Below are positions 50,409-59,697 of a DNA stretch of 64,000 bases, one piece after another. Location: the NCBI RefSeq assembly GCF_000473325.1, contig NZ_KI421513.1, positions 3,109,217-3,173,216 on the forward strand, in the 5' to 3' direction. Origin of the DNA: Leisingera caerulea DSM 24564 (lineage in GTDB: Bacteria > Pseudomonadota > Alphaproteobacteria > Rhodobacterales > Rhodobacteraceae). Each line of letters opens with the position of its first letter. Within the stretch, counting starts at the first letter, position 1. Under the pieces are notes generated by a model, which did no database searches, was not told the DNA's origin, and worked only from the letters and a program-made list of their open reading frames with translations. Made by a program: the position numbers and the translations under genes.

Positions 50409-51944
50409 ATGCGCCGCACGGTCCAAGCCCCCATCGGCGTGCTGCGCCTGCCGCTGTTCCTGCTGATCTGCGGCATTGCATCGCTTGCGATGTGGCTGCC
50501 GGCCGTGCACGCGCTGGTGCTGGATGACCACCAGACCTCGCGCAGTTTCTTCTATGCCGGGCTTGCCGGGATGATCCTGGTGGTGCTGATTGCCCTGTCG
50601 ATGGGCAACCGGGTGCCGCGCTACAGCATGCCGGGTCAGCTCTTGTCGCTGCTGGCGACCTTTACGGTGCTGCCCTTGTTCCTGGCGGTGCCGGTGCAGG
50701 ATGCGCTGGTCAGCGCCCATTACCTGAACGCCTATTTCGACATGGTCAGCGCGATCACCACCACCGGCGCTGATATCTGGGCCGATCCGGGCCGTCTGCC
50801 GCCCAGCGTGCATCTGTGGCGGGCGATTGTCGGCTGGCTGGGCGGGTTGCTGATGTGGATTGCCGCCTCGGCGGTGCTGGCGCCGATGTCGCTTGGCGGT
50901 TTCGAGGTCACAGCCAAGGGGGAGCCGGGCGGCGGCACCGCCGCGCCCATGCACATGGAAAGGGCCGACCCGCGCCGCCAGCTGGTGCTGGTCACCAGCA
51001 CGCTGGCGCCGGTTTATGCAGGGCTGACCCTGGTGCTGTGGATGCTGCTGATCATCACCGGCGAGGAGGCGCTGGCGGGCCTGAGCCACGCCATGTCGGT
51101 GATGGCGACCTCGGGCATTTCGGCAACCGGCGGGGTCGAAAATGCCGCCAGCGGCATTGCTGGCGAGATGGTGATGTTCCTGTTTATGTTCTTTGCCCTG
51201 TCCCGGCTGACGTTTTCCAGCGACACGGTGACGGCGGGCCAGGGGCGCCTGGACAAGGACCCTGAATTCCGCACCGGGCTGCTGATTGTCTTTGGCGTGC
51301 CGCTGCTTCTGTTTCTGCGCCATTGGGTGGCCGCCTATGAGGTGGACGCCGGCGAGGACCTGCCGCGGGCGCTGCACGCGCTTTGGGGGACGCTGTTCAC
51401 GGTGATGTCCTTCCTGTCGACCACCGGATTTGAAAGCGTCCACTGGGAGGCCGCGCGCTCCTGGTCGGGGCTGGAGACGCCCGGCATGATCCTGCTGGGG
51501 CTGGCGGTGTTCGGCGGCGGCGTTGCCACCACCGCGGGCGGGGTCAAGCTGCTGCGGGTCTATGCGCTCTATCTCAACGGGCTGCGCGAGATGGAACGGC
51601 TGGTGCATCCCAGTTCCGTCAGCGGCGAAGGCGACCGCACCAAGCGGCTGCAGAAGAACGGCGCCTTTGTTGCCTGGATCTTCTTCATGCTGTTTGCCCT
51701 GTCACTGGCGCTGATCAGCACGGCGCTGGCCGCCGTCGGCACCGACTTCGAGCAGTCCATCGTGCTGGCGATTGCTTCGCTTGCGACCACCGGGCCGCTG
51801 ACTGAAAGCGCCGCCAGCGAGCCGATCGTGCTGAACCTGCTGGCCACACCGGCGAAATTGATCCTGTGCATTGCGATGGTGCTGGGGCGGCTGGAGACGC
51901 TGGCGTTCATCGCGCTGTTGTCGCCGAACCTTTGGCGCAGCTGA
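50409..51944 (+). CDS. trkH: Trk potassium uptake channel TrkH
   Basis: Inner-membrane potassium channel gated by TrkA. The 511-residue protein has about ten membrane helices and the four selectivity-type turns of the Trk/Ktr family: SAITTTGADIW, VMATSGISATGG, LSTTGFESVHW and LATTGPLT. ATG 50409 follows the trkA stop by one base, so both are coupled. It runs into the hfq promoter region with 122 nt before hfq. Confidence 0.95.
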   Translation: MRRTVQAPIGVLRLPLFLLICGIASLAMWLPAVHALVLDDHQTSRSFFYAGLAGMILVVLIALSMGNRVPRYSMPGQLLSLLATFTVLPLFLAVPVQDALVSAHYLNAYFDMVSAITTTGADIWADPGRLPPSVHLWRAIVGWLGGLLMWIAASAVLAPMSLGGFEVTAKGEPGGGTAAPMHMERADPRRQLVLVTSTLAPVYAGLTLVLWMLLIITGEEALAGLSHAMSVMATSGISATGGVENAASGIAGEMVMFLFMFFALSRLTFSSDTVTAGQGRLDKDPEFRTGLLIVFGVPLLLFLRHWVAAYEVDAGEDLPRALHALWGTLFTVMSFLSTTGFESVHWEAARSWSGLETPGMILLGLAVFGGGVATTAGGVKLLRVYALYLNGLREMERLVHPSSVSGEGDRTKRLQKNGAFVAWIFFMLFALSLALISTALAAVGTDFEQSIVLAIASLATTGPLTESAASEPIVLNLLATPAKLILCIAMVLGRLETLAFIALLSPNLWRS

Positions 51945-52066
51945 CGGCCGCTTGCCGTTAAGACGTGTTTTTCGGGTGGAAACTTATTTTTTCTCCGTTC
52001 ATAGTGGTTTTTAACGTGCGTGCTGGTCCGCAGCGCGTGGCAAGAACAAAGGCGAGATAATAAAAA

Positions 52067-52306
52067 ATGGCTTCGGACAGACAGAATCTTCAGGATGCCT
52101 TCCTGAATCACGTTCGCAAAACCAAGGTTCCGGTTACAATCTTTCTGATCAACGGGGTTAAACTGCAGGGTGTGATCACCTGGTTCGACAATTTCTGCGT
52201 GCTGCTGCGCCGCGACGGACAGTCGCAGCTGGTCTACAAACACGCGATTTCGACCATCATGCCGGCCCAGCCGATCAGTCTCTATGAGGGTGAAGACTCC
52301 AATTGA
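52067..52306 (+). CDS. hfq: RNA chaperone Hfq
   Basis: Sm-like hexameric RNA chaperone that pairs small RNAs with mRNAs. The 79-residue protein has the two Sm motifs: [20 protein letters not shown] with [20 protein letters not shown], and the diagnostic [10 protein letters not shown]. The short C-terminal tail is typical of alphaproteobacteria. Its stop overlaps the hflX start by one base (TGATG). The 122-nt leader is AT-rich for this genome and probably carries its promoter. Confidence 0.97.
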   Translation: MASDRQNLQDAFLNHVRKTKVPVTIFLINGVKLQGVITWFDNFCVLLRRDGQSQLVYKHAISTIMPAQPISLYEGEDSN

Positions 52307-53577
52307 TGGAGCATGAAAGGAAGCGCACCCGCGCCTGGGTGCTGCATCCGGAAATCAAATCCGACAGCGGGCGCCGCGACGCAGCCCCCGCACTTGAGGA
52401 GGCCGTTGCGCTGGCAGCGGCCTTGCCCGATCTTGATGTGATCGGCTCCAACGTGGTGCGCCTGCCCAAGGCGCATCCGGGGACGCTGTTCGGCTCCGGC
52501 AAGATCGAGGAGCTGGGGAGCATCCTGAAGGCGGAGGAGATTGAACTGGTCTTGATTGACGGGCCGGTTTCCCCCGTTCAGCAGCGCAACCTGGAAAAGG
52601 CATGGAAGGTCAAGATCCTGGACCGGACCGGGCTGATCCTGGAGATCTTCTCGGACCGTGCGGCCACCCGCGAAGGCGTGCTGCAGGTCGAGATGGCGGC
52701 GCTCAGCTATCAGCGCACGCGTCTGGTGCGGGCCTGGACCCACCTGGAACGCCAGCGCGGCGGACTGGGCTTTGTCGGCGGACCCGGCGAAACCCAGATC
52801 GAGGCGGACCGGCGCGCCATTGACGATCAGCTGGTGCGCCTGCGCCGCCAACTGGACAAGGTGGTGAAAACCCGGACCTTGCACCGCGCCTCTCGCGCCA
52901 AGGTGCCCTATCCGATTGTGGCGCTGGTGGGCTATACCAACGCGGGCAAGTCGACCCTGTTCAACCGCCTGACGGGGGCTGAAGTGATGGCCAAGGACAT
53001 GCTCTTTGCCACGCTGGACCCGACCATGCGGCGGGTGGAGATCCCGGACGGGCCGGAGGTGATCCTGTCCGACACGGTGGGCTTCATCTCAAACCTGCCG
53101 ACGGAACTGGTCGCCGCCTTCCGCGCCACCCTGGAAGAGGTGCTGGCGGCGGATGTGATCCTGCATGTGCGCGATATCAGTCACGAGGACAGCAAGCAGC
53201 AGGCAGAGGACGTGGAGGCGATCCTGGCCTCTCTGGGGGTGGATGAAAACCGCGCCCGGATCGAGGTCTGGAACAAGCTCGACCAGTTGCCGGAGGAAGA
53301 GGCCGAAGCCCGCCGCCAGCGGGCCGAACGCGAGGATGGCATCCATGCGATATCGGCTCTGACGGGCGAGGGGCTGGACGGACTTTTGGCCGACATCGCC
53401 GAAAAGCTGCAAGGCGTCCGCCACGAGGAAACCCTGACCCTGACCTTTGCCCAGGGCAAGCAGCGTGCCTGGCTGTTCAAGGAGGACCTGGTGCAGCAGG
53501 AGGAGCAGACCGAGACCGGATTTGACATCACCGTGCTGTGGACCGACCGGCAGAAGGCCAAGTTCGACAGGCTTTGA
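52306..53577 (+). CDS. hflX: GTPase HflX
   Basis: Ribosome-associated GTPase that splits stalled 70S ribosomes under stress. The 423-residue protein has the HflX N-terminal domain (HPGTLFGSGKIEELGSIL, RTGLILEIFSDRAATREG), the long coiled region with GGPGETQIEADRR, and a G domain with G1 VGYTNAGKSTLFNRL (about residue 209), G3 DTVGFI and G4 NKLD. ATG 52306 is preferred over TTG 52303. It is coupled to hfq, the usual pairing, and ends at a bidirectional terminator. Confidence 0.96.
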   Translation: MEHERKRTRAWVLHPEIKSDSGRRDAAPALEEAVALAAALPDLDVIGSNVVRLPKAHPGTLFGSGKIEELGSILKAEEIELVLIDGPVSPVQQRNLEKAWKVKILDRTGLILEIFSDRAATREGVLQVEMAALSYQRTRLVRAWTHLERQRGGLGFVGGPGETQIEADRRAIDDQLVRLRRQLDKVVKTRTLHRASRAKVPYPIVALVGYTNAGKSTLFNRLTGAEVMAKDMLFATLDPTMRRVEIPDGPEVILSDTVGFISNLPTELVAAFRATLEEVLAADVILHVRDISHEDSKQQAEDVEAILASLGVDENRARIEVWNKLDQLPEEEAEARRQRAEREDGIHAISALTGEGLDGLLADIAEKLQGVRHEETLTLTFAQGKQRAWLFKEDLVQQEEQTETGFDITVLWTDRQKAKFDRL

Positions 53578-53596
53578 AACGGACCTTGATGCACAT

Positions 53597-53629
53597 TAAA
53601 AAACGGGCGCCGCAGCGCCCGTTTTTTAT
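53597..53629. terminator. Bidirectional terminator between hflX and the acylase gene
   Basis: ACGGGCGC-CGCA-GCGCCCGT with A6 on the left and T6 on the right, so it works for both hflX and the convergent acylase gene. Confidence 0.92.
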
Positions 53630-53642
53630 TGCCCCGGTCCGG

Positions 53643-56117
53643 TTACCGCGGGGTGATCCGGGTGATGCCGACCGCAGCGGCGCGGGCCAGATCCTCGTCC
53701 AGCGACATCGGGATATACTCGCCGCGGCGCCATAGCTGGGCCATGTCGTCGTAATAGCGCGACAGCGGGTGGCCGGACTGGCCGGTGGACACGATGAAGA
53801 CTGAGCTGTCCGGGTCAGCGAAATCATAAACCCCGCGGTAGCCGGCGGCGTGGATGTTCTGGAACGGATGCGGATCCTTGCCGGAGCTTTTGCCGCGCTG
53901 AAGGGTGTTGTCGCTGCCGCTGGTGGACTGGCGGATGTTCACGAAATAGCGCAAAAGCGGCACCTTGCCCAGAACGGCGTGGTCCTGCGCCGCCTGGTGG
54001 GCATCGCCCCAGCGCAGCGATTCCAGCGCACTGCCATAGCGCTCCTCAATCCAGATCAGGGCATCGTCCAGCGCCAGCCGGGCCATGTCGGTGCAGCTTT
54101 CCTGCGGCGCGCTTTGGATTACGTCGCACCACGCCGACGCGCCATCGACATTGCGGTAGACCCGCTCGATGAACAGCGGTTCCACATGGCGGAAGGATTT
54201 GGCCACTGGTCCCAGCTCATCCGTGATCAGCCGGGCCTGCAGCGCCCGCACCCAAGCGGCATAGATCAGCGGCTCCGGCAGGTGCTCGTTCATCTCGCCG
54301 TTCCACTCCGACAGCAGGGTCAGGGCAATCTGGCGCTGGCGCTCGCGGGTGCCGGCAGGTGCGGCTTCACCGGTGAACCACAGGTCGGCGCCGATCAGCG
54401 GCAGCAGGGTGCGCGCGGTATAAGACACCGTGTCCAGCTGCGCCTCGATAAAGCTGTCGCGGGTATGCACCTCGCGGTTCTGCATCAGCTTCTGCCAGCG
54501 GTGGATGCGCTGCGTGTCGCCCCAGTCAAAGGAGACGTGGGCCGGGAAGGTGCGGTCCAGGATCTTGTTGTTGGTGTTGCCCAGAATGCCGCCGGCGGGG
54601 CGCAGGAACTCAGGGTTATCCGCATAGGGCGCACGGCCCAGCCAGCGGTTCTCCGGGTGCCACCCCTGGCTGGGCATCCGGCCTTTGCTCTGGTGCTTGC
54701 TGTCGCGTGCCGGGAAGGCGCCGACGGTCTTGAGCGCGATGGTTTCGCCGTCCGCAAGCGTCAGGTTCTGAGACGGCGCGATGAAATCCTCGCCCGCGGC
54801 GATGGCTTCCTGCACCGAAGTGCTGCGCATCAGATTGATCGCCGCGCTCATCGAGGTGTCCTTGGGGCTGAGCACAGTCCAGCTGAGCGACACCACGTGG
54901 CCGGGCGGGGTGATATCCGCCAGGTTGAACATGGAGCCGGGCAGGACCGGGCCATTGTCGGTCCAGCGCAGGGTCAGGGTGACCGGGGCCTCGTCCTTGA
55001 TCTTGATGATCGAGGGGCGGGAGATGAAATCCTTGTAGCCGTCAACGCTCAGGTATTCCTGGGGGTTTTCCGGGTTCAGCTTTTCGATGAACAGGTCCTG
55101 ATCATCCAGGTAGGACGAGGTGACCCCCCAACCCAAGGCGTCGGAGCGCCCGGTGATGACGGCCGGGATGCCGGGGATGGTGCCGCCGATCACGCCGCCT
55201 GTGCCCAGCTCCAGCCGCGCCAGGTACCAGACGCCGGGGGCGCTCAGGCCCAGATGCGGGTCATTGGCCAGCAGCGTGCCGCCCGCGGCCGACCGGCTGG
55301 GCGCGGCGGCCCAGGCGTTCGAGGCGCCGGCCAGGCCGCGCGGCGCCACCGGGAACAGCAGGCTGTCCTCCTCAGCACTGTCGGCGGAGGCAAAGCGGCG
55401 GGTGCCGGGCACAAGCTCGGCGTATTCGGGCAGCGCTGTGATGCCGGTTCCCGGCGCATCCGGCAGGATATCCTTGATCCGGGTTTCGTCATTCAGCGCC
55501 AGCGAGGTGCGGGCGCGCAGGATTTCTTCGCGCATGTGGCCCGACAGCTGCAGCGCCATCAGCTTCATGATGGCGATGCTGTCGGCGGGCTGCCAGGGGG
55601 CCACAGGCATGTTGAAAAGAAACATCTCCGGCGCGCCGCGGCCAAGCGCGTCTTCGTTGATCTCCAGCAGCCGGGCGTTGACGCCGGCGGCATAAGACTC
55701 GAGTGCGGCCAATGTCTCAGGCGATTGCACCTCCACCGACTGCCGCGCCAGATTGTAGATGTCCAGGCGCCGCAGGTAGGTGTCGGTCTCCACTGTGCGG
55801 GTGCCGAAGATCTCCGACAGGCGGCCCTGGGCGGTGCGGCGCATCACTGCCATCTGCCATAGCCGGTCCTGGGCGTGGGCATAGCCGAGGCCGAAATAGA
55901 CATCCTCGTCACTGGCGCCATAGCTGCCGAAGATATGCGGCACGTTGGCGTTGTCGCGGACAATTTCGACCGGTGAGGACAGGCCGGGCAGGGCGAGGTC
56001 CTTGTCATATTCGGGCAGCGATTGCGAGGCGAGGTAATAGACCAGAAGGGCGGCCAGAACGCTCAGCAGAATCAGCCCCGCAGCAATGCGCAGAAGCCAG
56101 CGGAAGAGATGTCCCAT
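53643..56117 (-). CDS. Penicillin/AHL acylase family protein (Ntn hydrolase)
   Basis: A large 824-residue proenzyme of the penicillin G acylase/PvdQ family. A membrane anchor or signal lies at about residues 8-32. The alpha chain (about 33-265) includes the classical DNANVPHIFGSYGASDEDVYF and GYAHAQDRLWQMAVMRRTAQ. Autocleavage is expected before Ser266 (GASNAWAAA), which is the N-terminal nucleophile of the beta chain; NDPHLGLSAPGVWYLARLEL follows. It should hydrolyse an amide, such as an acyl-homoserine lactone or an antibiotic-type amide, in the periplasm; the substrate cannot be told. Divergent from the beta-hydroxyacid dehydrogenase gene. Confidence 0.9.
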   Translation of the reverse strand: MGHLFRWLLRIAAGLILLSVLAALLVYYLASQSLPEYDKDLALPGLSSPVEIVRDNANVPHIFGSYGASDEDVYFGLGYAHAQDRLWQMAVMRRTAQGRLSEIFGTRTVETDTYLRRLDIYNLARQSVEVQSPETLAALESYAAGVNARLLEINEDALGRGAPEMFLFNMPVAPWQPADSIAIMKLMALQLSGHMREEILRARTSLALNDETRIKDILPDAPGTGITALPEYAELVPGTRRFASADSAEEDSLLFPVAPRGLAGASNAWAAAPSRSAAGGTLLANDPHLGLSAPGVWYLARLELGTGGVIGGTIPGIPAVITGRSDALGWGVTSSYLDDQDLFIEKLNPENPQEYLSVDGYKDFISRPSIIKIKDEAPVTLTLRWTDNGPVLPGSMFNLADITPPGHVVSLSWTVLSPKDTSMSAAINLMRSTSVQEAIAAGEDFIAPSQNLTLADGETIALKTVGAFPARDSKHQSKGRMPSQGWHPENRWLGRAPYADNPEFLRPAGGILGNTNNKILDRTFPAHVSFDWGDTQRIHRWQKLMQNREVHTRDSFIEAQLDTVSYTARTLLPLIGADLWFTGEAAPAGTRERQRQIALTLLSEWNGEMNEHLPEPLIYAAWVRALQARLITDELGPVAKSFRHVEPLFIERVYRNVDGASAWCDVIQSAPQESCTDMARLALDDALIWIEERYGSALESLRWGDAHQAAQDHAVLGKVPLLRYFVNIRQSTSGSDNTLQRGKSSGKDPHPFQNIHAAGYRGVYDFADPDSSVFIVSTGQSGHPLSRYYDDMAQLWRRGEYIPMSLDEDLARAAAVGITRITPR

Positions 56118-56233
56118 CAGCGGTTGTTTCCCATTGGGTTTTTGTCATTTCCACCGGCCGGAAGATTGCGCCTTGCGGCGGCGGTGTTAGGGTTGGCGCC
56201 AACATAAGCGAAGACAGATCAAGGGAAAAGCAA

Positions 56234-57106
56234 ATGGCAAAAATCGCGTTTCTGGGGCTCGGCGTCATGGGGTATCCGATGGCCGGCCACCTGCAGGCCG
56301 CGGGCCATGAGGTCACCGTCTATAACCGCACCGAGGCCAAGGCCAAAGCCTGGGCCAAAGAGCATGGCGGCCATTTCGCCGCCACCCCGCGCGCCGCGGC
56401 TGCGGGCGCGGAGTTCGTCATGGCCTGTGTCGGCAACGACGATGACCTGCGGTCGGTGTGCCTGGGGGCGGATGGCGCTTTTGCGGGCATGGCCAAGGGC
56501 ACGGTGTTTGTCGACCACACCACAGTATCGGCCAAGGTAACGCGAGAGCTGTATGCGGCGGCGCAGGACCACGGCGCCGCCCTTGTGGATGCGCCGATTT
56601 CCGGCGGTCAGGCCGGGGCGGAGAACGGCGCGCTGTCAGTCATGTGCGGCGGTGATGAGGATGCCTATGCGCGGGCGGAGCCGGTGATCGGCGCCTATGC
56701 CCGCATCTGCCGCCGCATCGGCGAGAGCGGCGCCGGGCAAATGACCAAGATGTGCAACCAGATCGCCATCGCCGGGCTGGTTCAGGGCTTGAGCGAGGCG
56801 CTGCATTTCGCTGAGAAAGCTGGGCTGGACGGGCGCGCGGTGGTCGAGGTGATCAGCCAGGGCGCGGCGGGAAGCTGGCAGATGGCCAACCGTTACGAGA
56901 CCATGCTGGACGATCACTTCGAGCACGGCTTTGCGGTGGATTGGATGCGCAAGGATCTGGGCATCTGCCTGGATGCCGCCGATGAAACCGGCGCCAGCCT
57001 GCCGGTGACGGCTCTGGTCGATCAGTTCTACAAGGACGTGCAGAAGATGGGCGGCGGGCGCTGGGATACCTCGTCGCTGTTCAAACGCCTGCGCCAGTTG
57101 GGCTGA
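56234..57106 (+). CDS. NAD(P)-dependent beta-hydroxyacid dehydrogenase
   Basis: A 290-residue protein of the 3-hydroxyisobutyrate dehydrogenase family. It has the nucleotide loop AFLGLGVMGYPMAGHLQAAG at the N-terminus, the substrate motif DAPISGGQAGAENGALSVM, catalytic lysine in GQMTKMCNQI, and the KDLGICLDAADETGASLPV cofactor-side segment. It could act on hydroxyisobutyrate, tartronate semialdehyde or a related C3-C4 acid. Valine pathway genes are not nearby, so the substrate stays open. It diverges from the acylase gene; its end leads into the second REP-like element. Confidence 0.92.
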   Translation: MAKIAFLGLGVMGYPMAGHLQAAGHEVTVYNRTEAKAKAWAKEHGGHFAATPRAAAAGAEFVMACVGNDDDLRSVCLGADGAFAGMAKGTVFVDHTTVSAKVTRELYAAAQDHGAALVDAPISGGQAGAENGALSVMCGGDEDAYARAEPVIGAYARICRRIGESGAGQMTKMCNQIAIAGLVQGLSEALHFAEKAGLDGRAVVEVISQGAAGSWQMANRYETMLDDHFEHGFAVDWMRKDLGICLDAADETGASLPVTALVDQFYKDVQKMGGGRWDTSSLFKRLRQLG

Positions 57107-57120
57107 GCGGAAATGAAAGT

Positions 57121-57177
57121 GGCCTTTCCGGTTGGAAAGGCCATGCCTCCGGCGGAGATATTTCGGGCTAGATGAAG
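57121..57177 (+). repeat. REP-like extragenic element, copy 2
   Basis: A perfect 9-bp hairpin GGCCTTTCC-GGTT-GGAAAGGCC (57121-57142) is followed by CCTCCGGCGGAGATATTT (57147-57164) and CGGGCTAGATGAAG. Same hairpin-core-tail order as copy 1 at 2143-2192, and again between convergent genes. Confidence 0.65.
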
Positions 57178-57205
57178 GAGCGGATCCTTGCCGGCCGGTT
57201 CCCGT

Positions 57206-57781
57206 TCAGGGGATGATGCGGGTGTATTTGGTGCCTTCCAGGGTGGCGCCCACACGCAGGCCGGCCTGCCCGAAGACGGCGGCAAGCACCGGCGAGGTCA
57301 GGGTATTGGTGTCAGCGGTCAGCGAGTTGCCCTCGTCCTTGATCACATATTCCACGTCGGCGCCTGCGGCCCAGCCGGAGGAGCGGCGGAAGCCGGCCAG
57401 CGCGTCCTGGGTCATGAAGAACAGCACATGGGCATATTGCTGGGCGCCGATCTGCAGCCCTGCGTTGCCTTTGACGGTGGAATAGTAGTCGACAGTCACG
57501 CCGTTGATCCGCAGCGCACCGCGCCCGTAGGCGCCGCCGAACACAAAGCCGGCCTCTGTCACCAGCGGCATCACCAGCATGCCGGTTGCCTTTTCGGCCA
57601 GGGTGCGGGTGTTGGGGTACTGGCTGTACATCTGGTTCAGCGTCGCATCAACACGGGCGTCGATGGTGGCGGCGTTGCTGTTGCCGACGCCGTTGCCGCA
57701 GGCGGCGGTAACCCCGGCACCGGCCAGGGCGGCCAGGGCAAAGCCGCGGCGGGTCATGCGGGAAGAGGAAAAACTGCTCAT
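57206..57781 (-). CDS. SYLF-domain (YSC84-like) lipoprotein
   Basis: A 191-residue exported protein. The N-terminus has a twin-arginine-like MTRRGFALAALAGAGVTAAC, ending in a lipobox Cys. The SYLF domain follows: LAEKATGMLVMPLVTEAGFV, GAYGRGALRINGVTVDYYST, and SSGWAAGADVEYVIKDEG. SYLF domains bind phosphoinositides in eukaryotes; in bacteria the role is unclear, possibly envelope lipid binding. Convergent with the dehydrogenase gene. Confidence 0.88.
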   Translation of the reverse strand: MSSFSSSRMTRRGFALAALAGAGVTAACGNGVGNSNAATIDARVDATLNQMYSQYPNTRTLAEKATGMLVMPLVTEAGFVFGGAYGRGALRINGVTVDYYSTVKGNAGLQIGAQQYAHVLFFMTQDALAGFRRSSGWAAGADVEYVIKDEGNSLTADTNTLTSPVLAAVFGQAGLRVGATLEGTKYTRIIP

Positions 57782-57920
57782 TTCTCAGGTGCCTGTAATG
57801 ATTTGCTGCAAGGCCGGTTTGGCCCGGCTCTGGGGTTGTGTATACGCGGAAAACCGCTGCCTGTCATCAATTGCAAAGCGGTTGTTGGCGGCTTCCCGCT
57901 GAAGTGATCCGGCGCAGCCG

Positions 57921-58919
57921 TCAGCCGTTCAGCAGCTTGGCCGCCGCCGGGGCGAAATAGGTCAGGATGCCGTTGCAGCCAGCCCGCTTGAAGGCCATCA
58001 GGCTTTCCATCATCACCTTTTCGCCGTCGATCCAGCCGTTTTGCGCCGCCGCCTGGATCATCGCGTATTCGCCGGAGACCTGATAGGCATAGGTCGGGAC
58101 GCCAAAGGCGGATTTCACGCGGTGGCAGATGTCCAGATAGGCGATGCCGGGCTTGACCATCACCATGTCGGCGCCTTCCATCAGGTCGCGCTCAATCAGC
58201 CGCAGCGCCTCGTCGCTGTTGGCCGGGTCCATCTGATATGTCTTCTTGTCGCCCTTCAGCGCGCCGGAGGCCCCAACCGCATCGCGGAACGGCCCGTAGT
58301 AGGCAGAGGCGTATTTGGCCGCATAGGACAGGATTGCCACGTTGTGGTGGCCCGCGTTTTCCAGCGCGTTGCGCATGGCGCCGATGCGGCCGTCCATCAT
58401 GTCGGAGGGGCCGATGATGTCCGCGCCGGCATCCGCCTGCGCGAGTGTCATCTTGACCAGCGCCTCCACCGTGGCGTCATTGACGATCTCGCCGTCCACC
58501 ACATAGCCGTCGTGGCCGTTGATATTGTAGGGGTCCAGCGCCACGTCGGTCATCACCGCAATTTCCGGCGCCGCGTCCTTAATGGCGCGGATGGCGCGGT
58601 TGGTCAGATTGTCCGGATTCCAGGCCTCGGCGCAGTCCTCGGTCTTGAGCGAGGCGTCGGTATAGGGAAACAGGCAGATGGCCGGGATCCCCAGCGCCTG
58701 CGCCTCAACCGCGGCTTCGGCGATCTTGTCCACCGAGCGCCGCATCACGCCGGGCATGGAGGCGACCGGTTCCTCAACGCCATCACCGTCGCGGACAAAC
58801 ACCGGCCAGATGAAATCGGACGGGGTCAGGGTGTTTTCCTGCACCAGGTTGCGGATCGCCTGGCTGGCACGGGTGCGGCGCAGGCGGGCGGCGGGAAAGG
58901 GCGCGACGGTGGGCTTCAT
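57921..58919 (-). CDS. hemB: Delta-aminolevulinic acid dehydratase
   Basis: Condenses two 5-aminolevulinates into porphobilinogen, feeding heme, cobalamin and bacteriochlorophyll. The 332-residue protein shows the Schiff-base lysines in AILSYAAKYASAYYGPFRDA and DMVMVKPGIAYLDICH, and ADIIGPSDMMDGRIGAMR. The metal site at DVALDPYNINGHDGYV lacks the cysteine triad of zinc enzymes, so it is the magnesium type, common in alphaproteobacteria. I start at ATG 58919 with a GAGAGAC site rather than the upstream in-frame start. No other hem gene is adjacent. Confidence 0.97.
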   Translation of the reverse strand: MKPTVAPFPAARLRRTRASQAIRNLVQENTLTPSDFIWPVFVRDGDGVEEPVASMPGVMRRSVDKIAEAAVEAQALGIPAICLFPYTDASLKTEDCAEAWNPDNLTNRAIRAIKDAAPEIAVMTDVALDPYNINGHDGYVVDGEIVNDATVEALVKMTLAQADAGADIIGPSDMMDGRIGAMRNALENAGHHNVAILSYAAKYASAYYGPFRDAVGASGALKGDKKTYQMDPANSDEALRLIERDLMEGADMVMVKPGIAYLDICHRVKSAFGVPTYAYQVSGEYAMIQAAAQNGWIDGEKVMMESLMAFKRAGCNGILTYFAPAAAKLLNG

Positions 58920-59104
58920 GGCGGTCTCTCGTTTTGGCTGGCCCATGGGTGGCATGGAAGCGGCCCCGGGAACAAGAGGCACATTCGCCGCGCCGGAAAA
59001 CTTGTGCAACCTGCGGGGCTTGCCTGCGCGCGCTTCCCGGTTGATATAGGTCCGGTTGACGATATTCCGGCCCGGAAACCTGCGGGCGCAAGATGGGGGC
59101 TGGC

Positions 59105-59626
59105 GTGGATCTGCTTCATATTATCTATGAGATGATTGAGCTGCGGTCATTCTCCAACCTGTGGTACTGGATTTCGCTGGCGGTGCTGTGGTCCTCAGCC
59201 AGCCATTGGATCCTGGGGGTGCCCTATGACATGGTCTACCGGGCGCAGCGCAAGGGCGGCCAGGCGGAACAGGACCTGGAGGATATCGCCCGGGTCAACG
59301 TGAACCGGCTGATGTATATTTCCGAGGTGTCGGGGCCCTGGCTGGTGGCGCTGTCGTGTTTCCTGCTGTCTGGCCTGGCGATGCTGGGCTTTGTCTATCT
59401 GCTGGAAATCGCCCAGGCGGTGTTTCTGCTGGCCTTCCCGATGGCGGTGGTCGGGGTGATCAGCTATTTCACCGCCCGCCGCATCGCGCAGGAGGGGGCG
59501 ACGGGCGAGGCGCTGCGCAAGCGCTTGGCCTTTTGCCGCCTCTATATCCAGTTCGTCGGCGTGATATCCATTGTGGTCACCGCGTTCTGGGGCATGTATC
59601 AGAACCTGACGATCGGAGCATTGTGA
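59105..59626 (+). CDS. Integral membrane protein, unknown function
   Basis: A 173-residue protein with about four membrane helices: FSNLWYWISLAVLWSSASHW, LVALSCFLLSGLAMLGFVYL, VFLLAFPMAVVGVISYF and FVGVISIVVTAFWGMYQ. A charged cytoplasmic loop (YRAQRKGGQAEQDLEDIARV) follows the first helix. Similar roseobacter proteins are sometimes annotated as SufBCD-associated, which I cannot support from this sequence. GTG 59105 has a GGGGG site; ATG 59093 is an alternative start. It precedes mfd by 71 nt and may share its transcript. Confidence 0.75.
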   Translation: MDLLHIIYEMIELRSFSNLWYWISLAVLWSSASHWILGVPYDMVYRAQRKGGQAEQDLEDIARVNVNRLMYISEVSGPWLVALSCFLLSGLAMLGFVYLLEIAQAVFLLAFPMAVVGVISYFTARRIAQEGATGEALRKRLAFCRLYIQFVGVISIVVTAFWGMYQNLTIGAL

Positions 59627-59697
59627 CAGGCGGCGCAACAGGCGGCCGGGCAGGTGCCGGGCCGGCGCGCTTGGCGGATTTCTGGAGAGGATAACGC

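Noticed and set aside
53850..55862. A 670-residue frame antisense to the acylase gene
   Set aside because: Opposite to a conserved proenzyme and without any domain signature.
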